Source: Candidatus Woesearchaeota archaeon
GTDB lineage: Archaea > Nanobdellota > Nanobdellia > Woesearchaeales > GW2011-AR4
Reading direction: 5' to 3'
Length of the DNA stretch: 38,535 nucleotides
Assembly (NCBI GenBank): GCA_018303505.1
Contig: JAGVYA010000017.1
Coordinates: 1-38,535, forward strand
Shown here: positions 35,535-38,535 of the stretch, in pieces
Position numbering within the stretch: position 1 is the stretch's first letter
How the letters are laid out: every line of letters begins with the position of its first letter
Made by a program: the position numbers and the translations under genes
The notes under the pieces: model-generated
Databases searched by the model: none
Told to the model about the DNA's origin: nothing
The model's input: only the letters and a program-made list of their open reading frames with translations

Positions 35535-36530
35535 TCAATCCTTCAACCCTACAACAAACAATGCTTGTGACCAAGCCAAAGGGCAGTTTTCATTGTGCTC
35601 TTGGCTATTTGCATAATACAATTCTGGCAACTCGCCTTTTTCATTCATTACTTGTATTGTCTTTCTCATATAGAAGGCATACTTATCAGGCTTGTTTATT
35701 TGTTTGTAGATAATTGCCAGCCAAGGCAATCCTTTTGTCCATTGTGCTTCACCGTTTCTATAATGGTATTTATCCCCAGTATACCTTATAACGCCCTTTT
35801 CCTTAACAAGTTTTCCCTCAATATTTTTCAAAATAGCATCTCTTTGCTCTTGGGTTGCAATATTGTATGGATATATTAAAGAAAGCAAAGCCAGGTCTAT
35901 TTCCTTTGTTTCTGATTCACGAGGCAGTAATTTGTTTAATGCCTCTTCTCCTTTCTTGATCAAGTTTTGTGGAACATCAACAAATTTGCTGATTTTCTTT
36001 AATCCAGCAACACATGCGCCTATAGAAGAAGCGTGCACTTCTTCATTCTCTTCCCACATGCCATTGTCCTTGTCATGCCAATACCCAATGCTTTGCAAGT
36101 AACAAACCAGCTTTTGCAGAATTCTCAAGTCATTTTCATCTCTTACAATTTTGACTCTTTTTTCTTCTAAATCGCCAATCCTAAACAAAAAGGCGCCTAT
36201 TGCGTCATTCTGCTTGTTGCCCCACTCTTCCCAAATCTCTTCCATTGTGATTGGGTCGTATCTTGCATGAATGTACTGGTAATGATGCTTTGGCTTTTCC
36301 CTTATTGCCCATTCTATCTTGTATTCATGCTTGAGAAGTATGTCAAGCAAAGCCCTCAATGTTTTTTTGACAATGCTGTATTTCTTGGCAGCTTCCAATC
36401 CAAGTGTTGTATATACATTGTCCCTTATCCATGCCAAATTATATCCTGTCTTGTCAGTCATCCTGCTAGCTGCAAAAAGCCCTGTCGGGTACTGCATTTG
36501 TTTTAGGATTTGAAGTGATTGGTTGAGCAT
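35535..36530 (-). CDS. GH15-like glycoside hydrolase (glucoamylase/phosphorylase-kinase-alpha-like)
   Basis: PTGLFAASRMTDKTGYNLAWIRDNVYTTLGL; EVHASSIGACVAGL. Confidence 0.82.
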   Translation of the reverse strand: MLNQSLQILKQMQYPTGLFAASRMTDKTGYNLAWIRDNVYTTLGLEAAKKYSIVKKTLRALLDILLKHEYKIEWAIREKPKHHYQYIHARYDPITMEEIWEEWGNKQNDAIGAFLFRIGDLEEKRVKIVRDENDLRILQKLVCYLQSIGYWHDKDNGMWEENEEVHASSIGACVAGLKKISKFVDVPQNLIKKGEEALNKLLPRESETKEIDLALLSLIYPYNIATQEQRDAILKNIEGKLVKEKGVIRYTGDKYHYRNGEAQWTKGLPWLAIIYKQINKPDKYAFYMRKTIQVMNEKGELPELYYANSQEHNENCPLAWSQALFVVGLKD

Positions 36531-36570
36531 TTTGGTTTTTATTTAGTCATATTCAATTGTCGGTACTATT

Positions 36571-37650
36571 TTATCTTGGCATTTTCCTTGCAACGTAATT
36601 ACGTGGGAGAAATCTGGTTCCTAATACCCTTCCATCTAAAATAGAATCTAAGACATCATACTTTCTTTGTGAACCTCTTTTTCTTTCTTGATAAGGTGCA
36701 TCATGATTACAAAATTGTCCATTAGCTATAACTACATATACACCATCTGATGCTGCATCTCTTGCAGCCTCAATTTTTGATTTTCCACCCCCCTCCCTGC
36801 CTTTGGTAGATTTAGGTAATGCTCTCTCTTCTTCTTTTGTAAGTAATACTTGCTCTTCTAGCCCTAGTGTGTTCTTAACAACTCTTATTGGTGTATAATT
36901 TCCATTTCTAATAGATTCTGCAGTATAAATTCCATCTGTATTTGACAATATAACTAAAAGAGGGTTGTAACCAGTTCCCTTTAGAAACTGTGCGTGTAGG
37001 CTAGCTAAACTATCATTGTCTCTGAATGCTCTTTCTCCTTTTAGTAAAATATCTATTTCTTCCAAACTTCTTTTATCGTCTTCATTTATAACAGGTATTC
37101 TGCCTTCAGAAAGCAACTTTTGATATTTTCTTAGTAACTTCGCATTTTTTTGAGGGTCTCTAATGTCGTCATGCGTTACAAGAGACTCGCCCACCAATTG
37201 TGGAAAAAAATGGTGCCTCCACAATTCGTAAAGCAAAAATTGACCTTCTATAGCATCTAATCTTTTTTGTGCTGGTGTATCCTTTTCTTTTTCAGGTATT
37301 CTTTCATCTTTTCTTAACCTTGCTTTCCTTCCAAGTCCAATTGCGCCTGATGTAACTAAAAGTATATTCAAACCTCTTTCTTCTCTCAATCGAGTTAAAT
37401 CTTCTGAGATGCAGTTCATATTGTATATGGTTCTTTGATATTCATCATGAGCTATTATGCTAGTGCCTACTTTAACTACAAGCGTATCAATTCCAGAAAC
37501 ATCTGTGTACAAACCGTGATTTTCTGGTTCTTCCAAATGAAGTGAACCATCAAAAACCAAGAATGGAGAATTAGGACTATCTCTAAAATACTTCTCTAAA
37601 TCAGTTTGAAATTTTACTCTATCCACCTTTGGCTCTCTTGACATAAACAT
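36571..37650 (-). CDS. proB: amino-acid kinase, glutamate 5-kinase-like
   Basis: LVVKVGTSIIA...LLVTSGAIGLGRKA...PVINEDD...FRDNDSLASLHA...LILSNTDGIYT-type motifs. Confidence 0.75.
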   Translation of the reverse strand: MFMSREPKVDRVKFQTDLEKYFRDSPNSPFLVFDGSLHLEEPENHGLYTDVSGIDTLVVKVGTSIIAHDEYQRTIYNMNCISEDLTRLREERGLNILLVTSGAIGLGRKARLRKDERIPEKEKDTPAQKRLDAIEGQFLLYELWRHHFFPQLVGESLVTHDDIRDPQKNAKLLRKYQKLLSEGRIPVINEDDKRSLEEIDILLKGERAFRDNDSLASLHAQFLKGTGYNPLLVILSNTDGIYTAESIRNGNYTPIRVVKNTLGLEEQVLLTKEEERALPKSTKGREGGGKSKIEAARDAASDGVYVVIANGQFCNHDAPYQERKRGSQRKYDVLDSILDGRVLGTRFLPRNYVARKMPR

Positions 37651-37839
37651 ACATTATCCATCTACTACTTATAAATCTTTCTATTTTAGAGTACTAAATA
37701 GTAGTAACGTTAGTGAGTTAATCTCGCCCTATTCAAAAATAGCCTTTTTTCTCAATTTTGTATAATCGCTGTTAGTTGCCCACGAATACTTGGAGTGGTT
37801 GATTTTTAGTGCAACGATGCCGAAGGCAAAAAATCAAAG

Positions 37840-37852
37840 TTGGCGGGCGAGC
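37840..37852 (+). repeat. left arm of inverted repeat around 37856-38293
   Basis: TTGGCGGGCGAGC, exact reverse complement at 38332-38344. Confidence 0.85.
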
Positions 37853-37855
37853 GGT

Positions 37856-38293
37856 TTATTCATAGTAACATGGTTCACAACGATTAGTATTCAAATTACA
37901 AATATGTGGAACTCTTTCTCCAGGAATAAATTGTGCACCTGTGAACGCACGACACCAACAATCATTATCAGAGTCACAGTATGTATCCATTCCTGTTTCT
38001 GCTGGTCCAGAGTTTATGCAAAAAATTATTGCTGCATCACAAGCAGGTCCACAAGCATATCTGGCAGAGGTAACCTTGCATGAATCAGGGTATTCAAGAC
38101 ATTTTTCCTTATCACAAGCTTCACAATTTGTCGATCCGCATTTATCTAGATCTACTTTGTTTTTTATATCAGTTACCCAGTTAGGTTCAGGATAAAATTT
38201 GGACTGTTGAGGCGTTTGCAAAAAGTAGGACAAGATAACAGTTCCTATGCCAATAACAAGTATTGTTATGATAATTAAATTTTGTTTCTTCAT
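37856..38293 (-). CDS. membrane-anchored cysteine-rich secreted protein
   Basis: N-terminal TM LIIITILVIGIGTVILSYFL; CGSTNCEACDKEKCLEYPDSC...CGPACDAA. Confidence 0.65.
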   Translation of the reverse strand: MKKQNLIIITILVIGIGTVILSYFLQTPQQSKFYPEPNWVTDIKNKVDLDKCGSTNCEACDKEKCLEYPDSCKVTSARYACGPACDAAIIFCINSGPAETGMDTYCDSDNDCWCRAFTGAQFIPGERVPHICNLNTNRCEPCYYE

Positions 38294-38331
38294 ATAGTTA
38301 GTTTATTGAGTTTATTATAAAAAACTTTCTA

Positions 38332-38344
38332 GCTCGCCCGCCAA
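38332..38344 (-). repeat. right arm of inverted repeat around 37856-38293
   Basis: GCTCGCCCGCCAA. Confidence 0.85.
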
Positions 38345-38535
38345 TTGCAACTAATTCTTGTTAAGTTCTTTTCCCGCTACGCAGTTCGGGAAAATTGCGA
38401 CCGCAAAGTAATTTTTAGTGGCTTGTCGTTCAATCAAGCGAACAAAGTGAGCAATCAAGAACATAAATTAAGGGGGACATTTCGTTAAGTCATTCGTTTG
38501 GGGAGTTCTCGTAATTGCATTTTAAATTCCTTAAA

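Noticed and set aside
37941-38195. Plus-strand ORF 37941-38195 opposite the Cys-rich protein
   Set aside because: The minus-strand ORF has a TM segment and Cys-rich pattern more typical of a real gene; the plus ORF has no recognisable features.

Overview
The window is an archaeal chromosome segment, probably from a DPANN-type lineage (inference). Evidence: TFB, RpoK, ribosomal proteins S19e/L39e/L31e/S17e, AMP phosphorylase, archaeal TATA boxes and five intron-bearing tRNA genes. Main blocks are: three tandem paralogues of a ~175 aa unknown family; lipoprotein and CBS-domain genes; a ribosomal/transcription block; a XerA-like recombinase; an Lhr-type helicase; hicBA fused by overlap to bacterial-type coaE, then coaD; a glycogen-metabolism region (GH57, GT4, GT3-type glycogen synthase, GH133-type debranching enzyme, GH15); a UPF0175/PIN toxin-antitoxin pair; and a ProB-like kinase. 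The most unusual signal is intergenic. Two or three families of structured repeats fill many gaps. Family B is a double hairpin, ATGTC-stem-GAGCATGCTC-stem-GACAT, with conserved feet and nearly free stem sequence. Family A is bounded by AATCCG...CGGATT with compensated terminal hairpins. These elements insert into each other, abut start and stop codons, and two protein genes are themselves enclosed by long inverted repeats. Other notable points: tRNA-Ser(TGA) with a second intron in the T-loop, tRNA-Arg(TCG) with a V-loop intron, tRNA-Thr(GGT) lacking normal D/T-loop elbow residues, and tRNA-Val(GAC) with C33. All calls are by eye without database searches.
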